Positions 33,935-42,669 of a stretch of 64,000 nt of DNA are shown here, in pieces (position 1 is the stretch's first letter; each line of letters starts with the position of its first letter). This DNA comes from Chryseobacterium vrystaatense (lineage in GTDB: Bacteria > Bacteroidota > Bacteroidia > Flavobacteriales > Weeksellaceae): the NCBI RefSeq assembly GCF_000737765.1, contig NZ_JPRI01000002.1, forward strand, positions 186,001 through 250,000, written 5' to 3'. The translations under genes and the position numbers were made by a program. The notes beneath the pieces are model-generated. The model was not told the origin of the DNA and searched no databases. It saw only the letters and a list, made by a program, of their open reading frames with translations.

Positions 33935-35140
33935 TTATCTCCCGAATTTAAAATATTCAGACAGGAGGTGTTTTTTATTTTTCATAAAAACGGAAGCCAT
34001 TTCCATTCCTGTAATGGAAAAAGTAATTCCATTTCCTCCAAAGCCCAAGACAAAATAAGAATTTTTAAATTTTTTATGCTCTCCAATATAGGGTAATCCA
34101 TCTTTGGTTTCACCGAAAGTTCCGGCCCAGACAAAATCTGTATAGAAATGATAGTCAGGTTTTATTTTTTTCAGGTTTTTAAGAATTTCCTTTTCTTTTT
34201 TATCCAGCAGGGCATCACGTTTACCGGCATCATTGAAGTCTTCATCTCCACCACCGATCAGAAGCCTTCCGTCGTCTGTTGTACGCATGTAGATGTAAGG
34301 ATCATCGGTATTCCAAACCAATGTACTGCTGATGTTTTTAAACTTGTCATCATCAATTTCTGAAACGATCGCGAAAGTGCTTTTCAGATCAACAAAGTGT
34401 TCCTTCAGCAGGTTCTTGCTTTCATAGCCTATACAATAAATCACTTTTTTTGCTTTGATATGATACCCACTGTCTGTTGTCATAAGATTAAAACCTTTAT
34501 GATATTTCACATTTGTCATTTCAGTTTTATCAAATATTTTCAGTCCTTTTTTTACATTATGTTCGAACAGTTCATGAGCAAATTTAAAAGCATCAATACT
34601 CGCTCCCTGTTTTGACAGGATTCCCCCATAGGTGTTTTCAAATCCAAACTGTTCTGTAATTTGTTCTGCTTCGAGCCATTTTACATTAAATCCGGCATCT
34701 TTTCTGGCTTTATATTCTTCTTTAAGCCACTTTACATCTTTCTTTTTTGCAGCAAAATACAGTGATTTTTTTCGTTTAAAACCAGCATCAGACCTAATTT
34801 GTTTTGACAGTTTTTCCAGGGTATCTATGGCCTCGGAGCAAGCTTTATAACTTTCCACAGCTCCTTTTTCTCCTATCATTTCGGTGAGTTCATAAAGGGG
34901 AACATCTATTTCATACTGAAGCATGGAGGTAGTCGCAGAGGTACTTCCGTTACAGATCTCACGTTTGTCAATCAGGATCGTTTTGTATCCATCGCTGATC
35001 ATCTGATGAGCGATAAGACTTCCGGTAATACCGCCTCCGATAATTAATACATCACATTCTTCATTGGACTTCATGGAAGGATAAGATGCTATCAGCCCAT
35101 TCTTTAACAGCCAGAAAGGTTCATTTGATTTTAGATCCAT
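33935..35140 (-). CDS. FAD-dependent oxidoreductase (DAO family)
   Basis: The 401-aa protein has an N-terminal dinucleotide-binding motif CDVLIIGGGITGSLIAH (about residues 28-44). NGSTSATTSMLQYEID follows, as in glycine oxidase/DadA-type enzymes (DAO family). A late GGGDEDFND and GLPYIGEHKKFKNSYFVLGFGGNGI form the second FAD contact. It would oxidise an amine or related substrate with FAD; the substrate is unknown. No Rieske domain follows. It appears to be monocistronic and convergent with the vWA operon. Confidence 0.85.
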   Translation of the reverse strand: MDLKSNEPFWLLKNGLIASYPSMKSNEECDVLIIGGGITGSLIAHQMISDGYKTILIDKREICNGSTSATTSMLQYEIDVPLYELTEMIGEKGAVESYKACSEAIDTLEKLSKQIRSDAGFKRKKSLYFAAKKKDVKWLKEEYKARKDAGFNVKWLEAEQITEQFGFENTYGGILSKQGASIDAFKFAHELFEHNVKKGLKIFDKTEMTNVKYHKGFNLMTTDSGYHIKAKKVIYCIGYESKNLLKEHFVDLKSTFAIVSEIDDDKFKNISSTLVWNTDDPYIYMRTTDDGRLLIGGGDEDFNDAGKRDALLDKKEKEILKNLKKIKPDYHFYTDFVWAGTFGETKDGLPYIGEHKKFKNSYFVLGFGGNGITFSITGMEMASVFMKNKKHLLSEYFKFGR

Positions 35141-35253
35141 AATTGAATATTATATTAGAAAAAGTAGTAATTACACGTATTTTAACGATTTATTATCATT
35201 TTATGGTGCAATTATTGTACCCAGTTTAAATCCAACCATTAAAAATATTAAGT

Positions 35254-35634
35254 ATGATAACGATTATTCCAGAAGCTCCGGATAATGTTGCCGCATTCAA
35301 TGCAACAGGAGAAATAACCAAAGAAGATTTTGAAAACCTTGTCATACCACATGTAAAAGAAAAAGTAGAACAGTTTGGCGAGCTGAATTACCTATTGTAT
35401 TTGGATACTGATCTGGATAATTTTACCATGGGGGCATGGCTTGAAGATGCATTTTTAGGATTAAAAAATCTTACAAAATGGAATCGTGCAGCTATTGTTA
35501 CGGATAAAGAAGCCGTACAGAACTTTACAGATATCTTCAGTGTTCTGATGCCTGGAGAGTTCAAATCTTTTCCTAAAGAAAACTTATACAACGCCCTTTA
35601 CTGGTGTAAAAACGGCAATGAGGTAGAAGTATAA
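35254..35634 (+). CDS. SpoIIAA-like (STAS-related) protein
   Basis: The 126-aa soluble protein fits the SpoIIAA-like family (PF11964). The N-terminus is ITIIPEAPDNVAAFNATGEI; the centre is LDTDLDNFTMGAWLEDAFLGLKN; the C-terminal helix region is VTDKEAVQNFTDIFSVLMPGEFKSF. STAS folds bind nucleotides, lipids or partner proteins; no partner is evident here. It is a single gene with a good terminator. Confidence 0.85.
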   Translation: MITIIPEAPDNVAAFNATGEITKEDFENLVIPHVKEKVEQFGELNYLLYLDTDLDNFTMGAWLEDAFLGLKNLTKWNRAAIVTDKEAVQNFTDIFSVLMPGEFKSFPKENLYNALYWCKNGNEVEV

Positions 35635-35650
35635 TATGATCTTATAACAA

Positions 35651-35690
35651 AAGAGACTTGGTTCAAATTGATGAATCAAGTCTCTTTTTC
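35651..35690 (+). terminator. rho-independent terminator of the SpoIIAA-like gene
   Basis: AAGAGACTTG pairs with CAAGTCTCTT around a 16-base loop, followed by T's. Confidence 0.85.
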
Positions 35691-35800
35691 TGTATCAGTG
35701 AATGAGCAATCTTTAACCTTGATTAAAGATTACCAATATTTTTCTTTTTAAAATGAAACAACAGATTGACGGCACGAAAATCTGCATCATATTCTGTTAA

Positions 35801-37003
35801 TTACTTATCGCAAGGTATACAATCCACAGCAGTATCATCTTTACCGGGAGTTTCTTTTCCGTAGAGATATCTGTATCTGAGGCTTATCGCAAGACCTATA
35901 AACGTCATCCCCACCCCTACAAGCGAAGGATATTTGAATGAAAACCCATATTCTAAAGGAATTCCGCCAAGGAAAGCCCCCATTGCATTGGCGATATTAA
36001 AAGCAGCCTGCATGAATGCAGCAGCCATCATTTCACTTTTAGGAGCAGCTTTCATCATCATAATATTGATAGGTGCAGCCACAGACATCGACAATGCTCC
36101 ACAAACGAATGTCAGGATAAGTGCTATATTCTGATGCTCTGCAAAGAAAAACACCCCGGCAAGAGAAATCATCATTAGAAAGATCAGTAATGCACATGTT
36201 TTTTCAGGTCCAAGCCTGTCGGAAATAAATCCTCCGGCAAGATTCCCAACCACCATTCCTGCCCCGGCAAGAACCATCACATAGGCCATCTGGTTACTCT
36301 GTATGCCTGCAACTATGGTCATCAATGGTGTAATATAGCTGAACCATGTGAAAAGACCACCGAATCCAATTGCTGTAATCCCCAAAACCAGCCACGACTG
36401 TTTATTTTTAAGAAATTTCAACTCTTCAAGGAAGTGGGTATCCTGATTGGACTCTATTGCAGGAAGCCATAATTTAAGAAACAATATTGCGAAAAGCCCG
36501 ATCAGTGCTACAATGGCAAAGTAAAGTTTCCAGTGATAAGCATGTCCTATATAGGTAACAAGCGGTACCATGACCAGATTGGCGACCGTGAGTCCCGTAA
36601 ACATTAAGGATATATAAAATGCCTCCTTCCCTTTTCCAGCCATACGTGATGCAACCACCGTTCCTACCCCAAAGAATGCCCCGTGAGGAAGTCCGGACAT
36701 AAATCTGATGATCAGCATGCTCGTATAATCAGGAGCTACTGCAGAAAGTCCATTAAACAAAGTGAAAAGGATCATCAGGACCATCAACACTTTTTTAGGT
36801 GGAAATTTTACGGAATATCCGATAAGGATGGGCGCTCCAATTACCACACCCATGGCATAAGCAGAGATCAGGTGTCCTGCTTCGGGAATGGTGATCTTTA
36901 AGCTGTTTGCAATATCCGGAAGCAGCCCCATTACGGTAAATTCCGTGGTTCCGATTCCCAGACCGCCTATAGCCAGCGGTATGATTCTTTTATCAATCTT
37001 CAT
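35801..37003 (-). CDS. MFS transporter, drug:H+ antiporter-1 type
   Basis: A 400-aa protein with about 12 transmembrane helices. It starts IIPLAIGGLGIGTTEFTVMGLLPDIA, typical of the AraJ/YdhP-like DHA1 group. The loop 2-3 region reads YSVKFPPKKVLMV and motif C-like glycines occur in helix 5 (GLTVANLVMVPLVTYIG). It would export drugs or sugars against protons through the cytoplasmic membrane. It is divergent from an AraC regulator across a 195-base gap, the usual arrangement of a regulator and its target. Confidence 0.88.
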   Translation of the reverse strand: MKIDKRIIPLAIGGLGIGTTEFTVMGLLPDIANSLKITIPEAGHLISAYAMGVVIGAPILIGYSVKFPPKKVLMVLMILFTLFNGLSAVAPDYTSMLIIRFMSGLPHGAFFGVGTVVASRMAGKGKEAFYISLMFTGLTVANLVMVPLVTYIGHAYHWKLYFAIVALIGLFAILFLKLWLPAIESNQDTHFLEELKFLKNKQSWLVLGITAIGFGGLFTWFSYITPLMTIVAGIQSNQMAYVMVLAGAGMVVGNLAGGFISDRLGPEKTCALLIFLMMISLAGVFFFAEHQNIALILTFVCGALSMSVAAPINIMMMKAAPKSEMMAAAFMQAAFNIANAMGAFLGGIPLEYGFSFKYPSLVGVGMTFIGLAISLRYRYLYGKETPGKDDTAVDCIPCDK

Positions 37004-37198
37004 TGTCAGTAAACTTCTTTTTCGAATTTAATGGTAAGTGATTTTTTCGTAAAATTAAAAATGGTAATACCCCTTTATTTTGAAAGTGCAAAAATCGTGA
37101 GAAATATTGGTTTTCACTTCTCTTGAAATGATAAAAATTTGCTCCATATTAACCTTTTTATGTAATTTTAAAATCAGAATCAATCAAATGAGAACAAG

Positions 37199-38059
37199 AT
37201 GAAAATTCAGAAAGAGGTTATAGAATTTGAGAAAGGGAAATCTTTTAAGCTTTTTTCACCTTCTTTAAAGAACTGTTTTTTCTGGCATCATCACCCGGAA
37301 ATAGAGCTGGTGTATGTGGAAGCGGTCAATGGAATCCGGCACGTGGGAAGGGACATTTCAGGTTTTACAGAAAGTGATTTGCTCTTGATAGGCTCCAATG
37401 TCCCCCATCTTAATTTCGATTATGGTATTCAGACGGAATGCAGGCAATTGGTTCTTCAGATGAGAGAAAATTTCCTTCATGATATCATCTTTCCTGTTCC
37501 TGAGTTTGAAAATATTAAAAAACTTCTGGAAAGGTCTTATTTAGGGCTCTCTTTTTCAGGAGAAACAAAGAAAACGGTCGTTGAAAAACTTCATGATATT
37601 AAGGGCACAAACTCTTTTGATTCTCTTATAGGATTGATTGAAATTCTTCAGATCCTTGCTTCGTCAAATGAAGTAAAGGAACTCAATAAGGAAGATACCA
37701 GAATCAAGTGGTTTCTGAACGATAAGATCAGAATGGGAACCATCTACGACTACATTCACGGAAACTATGACAGAAAACCCAATGTGAATGAAATTGCAAA
37801 GATCGTCAGCTTGAGTACTCCCGCTTTCTGCCGCTATTTTAAAAAGCAGACCAATATGACCTTCACCGAGTTTGTCAATAACTACAGAATAAATCAGGCA
37901 AAAATATTCCTGCTAAAGGATTATTCTGTGACAGAGGTTTGCTTTCAGGTGGGCTTTGAGAGTTTATCCTATTTCAATAAATTATTCAAACAGCATACGG
38001 GTGAAACGCCTTCTGAATTCAGGAAAAAATACTTGAGGAATATTGAGATACGGAACTAG
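37199..38059 (+). CDS. AraC-family transcriptional regulator
   Basis: The 286-aa protein has an N-terminal cupin-like sensor (about 1-150) with FFWHHHPEIELVYV and SDLLLIGSNVPHLNF, which is normal for sugar- or drug-sensing members. A C-terminal pair of helix-turn-helix motifs (about 180-280) has VNEIAKIVSLSTPAFCRYFKK and the second with VTEVCFQVGFESLSYFNKLFK..GETPSEFRKK. It probably controls the divergent MFS transporter and itself. No effector can be inferred. Confidence 0.92.
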   Translation: MKIQKEVIEFEKGKSFKLFSPSLKNCFFWHHHPEIELVYVEAVNGIRHVGRDISGFTESDLLLIGSNVPHLNFDYGIQTECRQLVLQMRENFLHDIIFPVPEFENIKKLLERSYLGLSFSGETKKTVVEKLHDIKGTNSFDSLIGLIEILQILASSNEVKELNKEDTRIKWFLNDKIRMGTIYDYIHGNYDRKPNVNEIAKIVSLSTPAFCRYFKKQTNMTFTEFVNNYRINQAKIFLLKDYSVTEVCFQVGFESLSYFNKLFKQHTGETPSEFRKKYLRNIEIRN

Positions 38060-38080
38060 ATTTTTTTCTGTGAGTTTAAC

Positions 38081-38130
38081 CACCCCGTCAAAAATTCTTT
38101 GAATTTTCGCCACCCCTCCACGGGAGGGGA
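38081..38130. repeat. possible dispersed double-hairpin element
   Basis: Two adjacent hairpins: AAAATTC/GAATTTT (38091-38107) and CCCCTCC/GGAGGGG with a 3-base loop (38113-38129). Both arms are preceded by CACCCC-type blocks. The GC-rich block stands out from the AT-rich surroundings and looks like the short intergenic repeats seen in flavobacterial genomes. Only one copy is in this window, so the repeat status is inference. Confidence 0.4.
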
Positions 38131-38303
38131 ATTCTAAACCGACTACTTTTTGTCAATATAAAAATCTTCGATTTTCAAAGAACTAAAGGATCTTCGTTTT
38201 AAAACCTCTTTACTTAAAATAACCAAATGTTAAAAAAAACTTTGTTTTTTCTGTGGTTAAAAGAAATGTATTCAATAGAGACTTCCTAAAATCTTACTTA
38301 AAT

Positions 38304-38332
38304 AAAAAAAACCGCTTCAAAAATGAAGCGGC
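38304..38332 (-). terminator. rho-independent terminator of lipA
   Basis: On the minus strand CCGCTTCA pairs with TGAAGCGG around a short loop and is followed by seven or more T's, starting 9 bases after the stop. Confidence 0.88.
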
Positions 38333-38340
38333 TGTATTTT

Positions 38341-39207
38341 CTAGTGGATATGTTTTTCAGCGTGATAAGAGCTTCTTACCAATGGTGAACTTTCTACGTG
38401 TCTGAAACCTAAGCTTCTTGCAAAATCTCCCAGTTCATCAAATTCTTCCGGTGTAATGAATTTTTTTACAGGCAGATGCTTCTTGGTAGGCTGAAGATAC
38501 TGTCCCATTGTAATCACATCTACATTGGCATTTCTGATATCTTCAATGGTCTGGAAAACCTCATCTTTAGTTTCACCCAAACCAAGCATTACTCCGGTTT
38601 TGGTTCTTCTCTGTCCAGCTTCCTTCAAATATCTCAGTACTTCTAAGCTTCGCTCATATTTAGCCTGGATCCTAACTTCTCTTGTCAGACGTTTTACGGT
38701 TTCCATATTGTGAGAAATCACTTCCGGAGCCACATCTACCAATCTGTCAATATGCTTTGTAATTCCCTGAAAATCCGGAATAAGCGTTTCCATCGTTGTT
38801 CCGGGAGAAATTCTTCGTACTGCATTTACAGTCTCTCCCCAAAGGATGGAACCCATATCTTTCAGATCATCACGATCTACAGAAGTAAGAACAGCATGCT
38901 TGATTTTCATTAATTTAATAGAACGGGCCACTTTTTCAGGTTCATCCCAATTCACATCAAGCGGTTTTCCTGTTTTTACACCACAGAATCCACAGCTTCT
39001 GGTACAGATATTTCCAAGGATCATGAACGTTGCCGTTCCTTCTCCCCAGCATTCTCCCATATTCGGACAGCTTCCGCTCTGGCATATGGTATTTAATTTA
39101 TATTTGTCGACCAAAGTCCTCAGTTCCCTGTAGTTCTTTCCGGTAGGAAGTTTTACGCGGATCCACTTTGGTTTTTGAACGGTAGTATCTTGAACTAAAT
39201 TTTCCAT
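38341..39207 (-). CDS. lipA: lipoyl synthase LipA
   Basis: LipA inserts two sulfurs into octanoyl groups on lipoyl-dependent proteins using radical SAM chemistry. The 288-aa protein has the auxiliary cluster motif C-x4-C-x5-C in [12 protein letters not shown] and the radical SAM motif C-x3-C-x2-C in CTRSCGFC. It also has GTATFMILG and the C-terminal SSYHAEKH, whose RSSY serine caps the auxiliary cluster. Length and motifs are complete. Single gene with its own terminator; cytoplasmic. Confidence 0.96.
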   Translation of the reverse strand: MENLVQDTTVQKPKWIRVKLPTGKNYRELRTLVDKYKLNTICQSGSCPNMGECWGEGTATFMILGNICTRSCGFCGVKTGKPLDVNWDEPEKVARSIKLMKIKHAVLTSVDRDDLKDMGSILWGETVNAVRRISPGTTMETLIPDFQGITKHIDRLVDVAPEVISHNMETVKRLTREVRIQAKYERSLEVLRYLKEAGQRRTKTGVMLGLGETKDEVFQTIEDIRNANVDVITMGQYLQPTKKHLPVKKFITPEEFDELGDFARSLGFRHVESSPLVRSSYHAEKHIH

Positions 39208-39315
39208 TTATTTCTCAAATTGAAGGTTCAAAGTTAAGGATTTTTTTATCGAAACAATCAAAGACTGGCATTGATAGAACAGATAATTTCGTAAATTTAA
39301 ACCTTACTATTTCCT

Positions 39316-39948
39316 ATGAAGACGACATTTTGCTTTCTATCTATTATTTTCAGTACATTTTGTTTTGCTCAGAAAGAATTTCAGCCAGCGGGCTCAGAGA
39401 TTATTGAAACTGTTGACGGTGATCTGGACGGAGATCAAATTCCTGAAAAAGTTATGATTTATAATACAAAAGACGAGGGTGAACTTGGGAAAATAAGAGA
39501 ACTCCAAATTTTGAAAAAAATTAATGAAAAATGGATAATTTTAGAAAAATCGAGAAATGCCATTTTGGAAAGTAGCGCAGGCGGAATGATGGGCGATCCC
39601 TATCAAAGTACAGCCATTAAAAATGGAATTTTAATAATAGAGCATTATGGAGGAAGCAGTTGGAAATGGGGAAATACAGATAAATACAGGTTTCAGAACG
39701 GACATTTTGAACTGATTGGTCACTCTTCTGAAGGTGGAAGACCTGGGGATTACTGGATTGAAGTGGATTTTAATCTTTCAACCGGACAGCTTAATTACAA
39801 AAAAGATGTGGAAAATACCGCAGAATATGGCAAGTCCAAAAAGGAAACTTACATTAAAAAAGGATTAAAGATTAATCTTCAGAATATCAATCAAAGGGAA
39901 CAGAGAAAAATTATCCTTCCAAAAACGAAGGAAACTGTTTATATCTGA
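39316..39948 (+). CDS. secreted protein of unknown function with Asp-rich calcium-like loop
   Basis: The 210-aa precursor has a signal peptide ending CFAQ (about 1-19). The mature N-terminus contains VDGDLDGDQIPEKVMIYN, resembling FG-GAP/VCBS or dockerin-like Ca2+ loops (DxDxDG). The central GGMMGDPYQSTAIKNGILIIEHYGGSSWKWG is a distinctive block also seen in uncharacterised Bacteroidota proteins. No enzymatic motif. It lies alone between lipA and the sigma factor gene, which is convergent with it. Confidence 0.65.
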   Translation: MKTTFCFLSIIFSTFCFAQKEFQPAGSEIIETVDGDLDGDQIPEKVMIYNTKDEGELGKIRELQILKKINEKWIILEKSRNAILESSAGGMMGDPYQSTAIKNGILIIEHYGGSSWKWGNTDKYRFQNGHFELIGHSSEGGRPGDYWIEVDFNLSTGQLNYKKDVENTAEYGKSKKETYIKKGLKINLQNINQREQRKIILPKTKETVYI

Positions 39949-39965
39949 GAATCCGTGTCTAGTTT

Positions 39966-40526
39966 TTAATTATCATCAAACTCATTATTCTTAAGTAATT
40001 CCGCTAGAACTTTTTTGGCACGCATGACCCGTACTTTCGTGTTTGCAACAGAGATTCCCAATTCTTCTGCAATTTCTTTGATACTTTTTTCCTCAAAAAA
40101 TCTCAGTTTGATAATATCCTGATAATTGGCATCTAAAGACTCTATGGTTTTGATGATTTTTTTCTGCTCTTCATTGGAGATCATCAGTTCTTCCGGAGAT
40201 TTGGCAAACTGATTTTTAACTTCATCAAGATTTTCGGTTGGGTCCTGATTTTCGCGGCTTCTTTTTCGCCAGAAATCAATGACCGTATTTTGGGCAATAG
40301 TTAATATCCAGGTTTTAAACTGAAAATGCGGATCATACATATCCAGTTTCGACAACACTTTTGAAAAAACATTTACCGTAATCTCATCTGCATCATTTTC
40401 ATCTTTTACTTTCTTCATGACAAATGAAAAAACATCCACCCAAAAGATATTGATGAGTTTAGTCTGGGCCTTCTGGTCCTTTTCTTTTGCCTTTTGAATA
40501 AGCAGGAATAGCTGTTCGTCGTTCAT
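39966..40526 (-). CDS. ECF-type RNA polymerase sigma factor
   Basis: The start at 40526 (MNDEQLFLLIQKAKEKD) gives 186 aa; the longer start at 40562 adds an unneeded hydrophobic tail. Region 2 has FWVDVFSFVMKKVKDENDADEITVNVFSKVL and FKTWILTIAQNTVIDFWRKR. Region 4 has LDANYQDIIKLRFFEEKSIKEIAEELGISVANTKVRVMRAKK. No anti-sigma factor gene sits beside it here. The regulon is unknown. It is divergent from tyrS. Confidence 0.9.
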   Translation of the reverse strand: MNDEQLFLLIQKAKEKDQKAQTKLINIFWVDVFSFVMKKVKDENDADEITVNVFSKVLSKLDMYDPHFQFKTWILTIAQNTVIDFWRKRSRENQDPTENLDEVKNQFAKSPEELMISNEEQKKIIKTIESLDANYQDIIKLRFFEEKSIKEIAEELGISVANTKVRVMRAKKVLAELLKNNEFDDN

Positions 40527-40635
40527 TATTAACAAATATAATTTTTTTAAGTGAAAAGACAAGGGAGCAAATACGCCTTTTTATACTTTGAACTTTTTGC
40601 CACGTGACATCTAGTCTCCATACTCCTGAATTTAC

Positions 40636-40643
40636 TATCTTTG
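40636..40643 (+). promoter_or_regulatory. -7 promoter box of tyrS
   Basis: TATCTTTG fits TAnnTTTG and ends 28 bases before the tyrS ATG. Confidence 0.6.
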
Positions 40644-40671
40644 CACCATAAAATTTTAAAGTAAAATATAG

Positions 40672-41967
40672 ATGAATTCCTTTATAGAAGAACTTAAATG
40701 GCGTGGTCTTTTTGCCGATATGATGCCAGGAACCGACGAACAGCTGAATAAAGAGGTAACTACTGCATATATTGGTTTCGACCCGACTGCTGATTCTTTG
40801 CATATCGGAAGTCTTATCCAGATCAAAATTTTAGCGCACTTCCAGCAGCATGGGCATAAGCCAATTGCTTTGGTGGGTGGTGCTACAGGAATGATTGGAG
40901 ATCCTTCAGGAAAATCTGCAGAGAGAAACCTGCTGGACGAAGCGACTCTTCTTCATTACGTAGACTGTTTGAAGAACCAGCTTTCGAAGTTTTTAGATTT
41001 TGAGGGTGATGGTCCTAACAAAGCGGAATTGGTAAACAATTACGATTGGATGAAAAACATCTCTTTCCTTGACTTCGCTAAAAATGTGGGAAAGAATATC
41101 ACAGTCAATTATATGATGGCGAAAGACTCTGTTAGAAAGAGATTTTCGGGAGATGGCGGAGCAGATGGTATGAGTTTTACGGAATTCACTTACCAGCTTA
41201 TCCAGGGATATGACTTCCTTCATCTGTACCAAAATAATAATGTCAAGCTTCAGATGGGAGGTTCTGACCAGTGGGGAAATATCACTACAGGTACTGAACT
41301 GATCCGCAGAAAGGCTCAGGGAGAAGCTTTTGCCTTAACAGTTCCATTGATTACGAAAGCCGATGGTTCTAAATTCGGAAAATCTGAAAGCGGAGAAAAT
41401 TACTGGCTGGACAAAAAGAAAACATCTCCTTACAAATTCTATCAGTTCTGGCTTAATGCTACTGATGATGATGCAGAGAGATTCATCAAATTTTACACTT
41501 TCATCGCAAAAGAAGAAATTGAAACTTTAGTTGAAGAGCACAAAACAGCTCCTCACGAAAGAAAACTTCAAAAAAGACTGGCTGAAGAAGTCACAGTTTG
41601 GGTACACGGAAGAGAAGAGTACGAAAAATCACTTAAGGCTTCAGAAATTCTTTTCGGACGTTCTACAGCAGAAGATCTGGTAAGCCTTGATGAAGAAATT
41701 TTCCTTGAAGTTTTTGACGGTGTTCCGCAAAAAGAAGTTGTAAAAACTGATGTTTTGGGAGTTAATATCGTTGATCTTCTTTCTGAAAAATCAGGTTTCC
41801 TGAAATCTAAAAGTGAGGCTCAAAGGGAAATTAAAGGAAATGCTATTTCTGTAAACAAAGAAAAAGTAAATGACACCTATACGGCTAATGAAAGCGACCT
41901 TATTGACGGCAAGTTTTTACTGCTTCAAAAAGGTAAGAAAAGCTACTTCATTGTAAAGGTTATTTAA
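40672..41967 (+). CDS. tyrS: tyrosyl-tRNA synthetase
   Basis: TyrRS charges tRNA-Tyr with tyrosine. The 431-aa protein has the class I HIGH-type motif HIGS at residues 44-47 ([11 protein letters not shown]), the tyrosine-binding [13 protein letters not shown] and [13 protein letters not shown], and the KMSKS-type motif [10 protein letters not shown]-terminal S4 RNA-binding domain covers about residues 360-431 ([20 protein letters not shown]). Length and motif order are complete. Followed by an exceptionally strong terminator. Confidence 0.97.
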   Translation: MNSFIEELKWRGLFADMMPGTDEQLNKEVTTAYIGFDPTADSLHIGSLIQIKILAHFQQHGHKPIALVGGATGMIGDPSGKSAERNLLDEATLLHYVDCLKNQLSKFLDFEGDGPNKAELVNNYDWMKNISFLDFAKNVGKNITVNYMMAKDSVRKRFSGDGGADGMSFTEFTYQLIQGYDFLHLYQNNNVKLQMGGSDQWGNITTGTELIRRKAQGEAFALTVPLITKADGSKFGKSESGENYWLDKKKTSPYKFYQFWLNATDDDAERFIKFYTFIAKEEIETLVEEHKTAPHERKLQKRLAEEVTVWVHGREEYEKSLKASEILFGRSTAEDLVSLDEEIFLEVFDGVPQKEVVKTDVLGVNIVDLLSEKSGFLKSKSEAQREIKGNAISVNKEKVNDTYTANESDLIDGKFLLLQKGKKSYFIVKVI

Positions 41968-41989
41968 TTTTCAATACCCTATAAAAAGG

Positions 41990-42023
41990 ACCGGCGCTGA
42001 GAGTACTCTCAGCGCCGGTTTTT
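41990..42023 (+). terminator. very strong terminator of tyrS
   Basis: A perfect 15-bp inverted repeat (ACCGGCGCTGAGAGT and its complement) with no extra loop bases is followed by T's. It is GC-rich against an AT-rich background. It also faces the convergent lipoprotein gene and may serve both. Confidence 0.93.
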
Positions 42024-42045
42024 ATTCATGATAGTTACTTAGTTT

Positions 42046-42468
42046 TTAGAATACATAACTTGCGGATGCAGATAAAATCTTTCCGGTTGAAGTTCCTTCT
42101 TTTTTCAATTCACCATCTACCCAGATCTGAACTTTCAAATTAGATGAAGCATCTACTCCCAGTGCATTCACAACAACATTAGCATTGTAAGCTCCTGTCT
42201 CTGAAGTCACTTCCGGACTGGTCCAGGTTGCCCCGCTAAGACTGGTTGCTGTGGTAGGATTACCGTCAATTCCATACACCGCCGCTTCGATATTACTTCC
42301 CGAAGAAGCTATAGCTTTAAAAACGACTTTATGGCTTTTCTTTGATCCATTAACATTGTTGTCATCGTCATCGTCATTACTACAAGATGTGACAGCTCCA
42401 ATCAGCATTGTTGTTAACAAAACAAAAAATGCACCTCTCAACAGTTGACTCATTTTCATTTTTTTCAT
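42046..42468 (-). CDS. small surface-type lipoprotein (paralogue A)
   Basis: A 140-aa lipoprotein precursor with lipobox near AVTSC (Cys about 29) followed by SNDDDDD. In Bacteroidota such acidic residues just after the lipidated Cys act as a lipoprotein export signal to the cell surface. The mature part ends in a beta-rich domain: ATWTSPEV, LKVQIWVDGELKKEGTS and SASASYVF. It is clearly related to the lipoprotein at 45,330 (paralogue B). Together they flank a NarX/NarL-type system. Function unknown. Confidence 0.78.
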   Translation of the reverse strand: MKKMKMSQLLRGAFFVLLTTMLIGAVTSCSNDDDDDNNVNGSKKSHKVVFKAIASSGSNIEAAVYGIDGNPTTATSLSGATWTSPEVTSETGAYNANVVVNALGVDASSNLKVQIWVDGELKKEGTSTGKILSASASYVF

Positions 42469-42533
42469 AATCTTTTTTGTTTAAATTTTAATTACTTTAT
42501 TTTAATATTCTATGATTAATGATTTGATCTCTG

Positions 42534-42564
42534 CAAAGCTATTGGAGTCAGTTTATTTTATCAA
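42534..42564 (-). promoter_or_regulatory. promoter of lipoprotein paralogue A
   Basis: On the minus strand TTG (42564-42562), a 20-base spacer and TAGCTTTG (42541-42534) match the Bacteroidota TTG-N20-TAnnTTTG arrangement. The predicted start of transcription is about 60 bases before the ATG. Confidence 0.7.
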
Positions 42565-42588
42565 TCCTGAAAAATCTGTATTTTTTTC

Positions 42589-42604
42589 TACCAGAATTCT
42601 GGTA
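42589..42604. promoter_or_regulatory. perfect 16-bp palindrome in the divergent regulatory region
   Basis: TACCAGAATTCTGGTA reads the same on both strands and is bordered by T-runs on both sides. It lies about 68 bases upstream of the predicted transcription start of lipoprotein A and 65 bases before the kinase start. NarL-type regulators bind short inverted repeats, so the adjacent regulator is the natural candidate. The T-run could also make it terminator-like, but the genes diverge here. Confidence 0.5.
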
Positions 42605-42669
42605 TTTTTTTTACTGAAAAATTTAATTAAATTGAACGTTTTAATTTTTTTTCACAGAATTGATACCCA

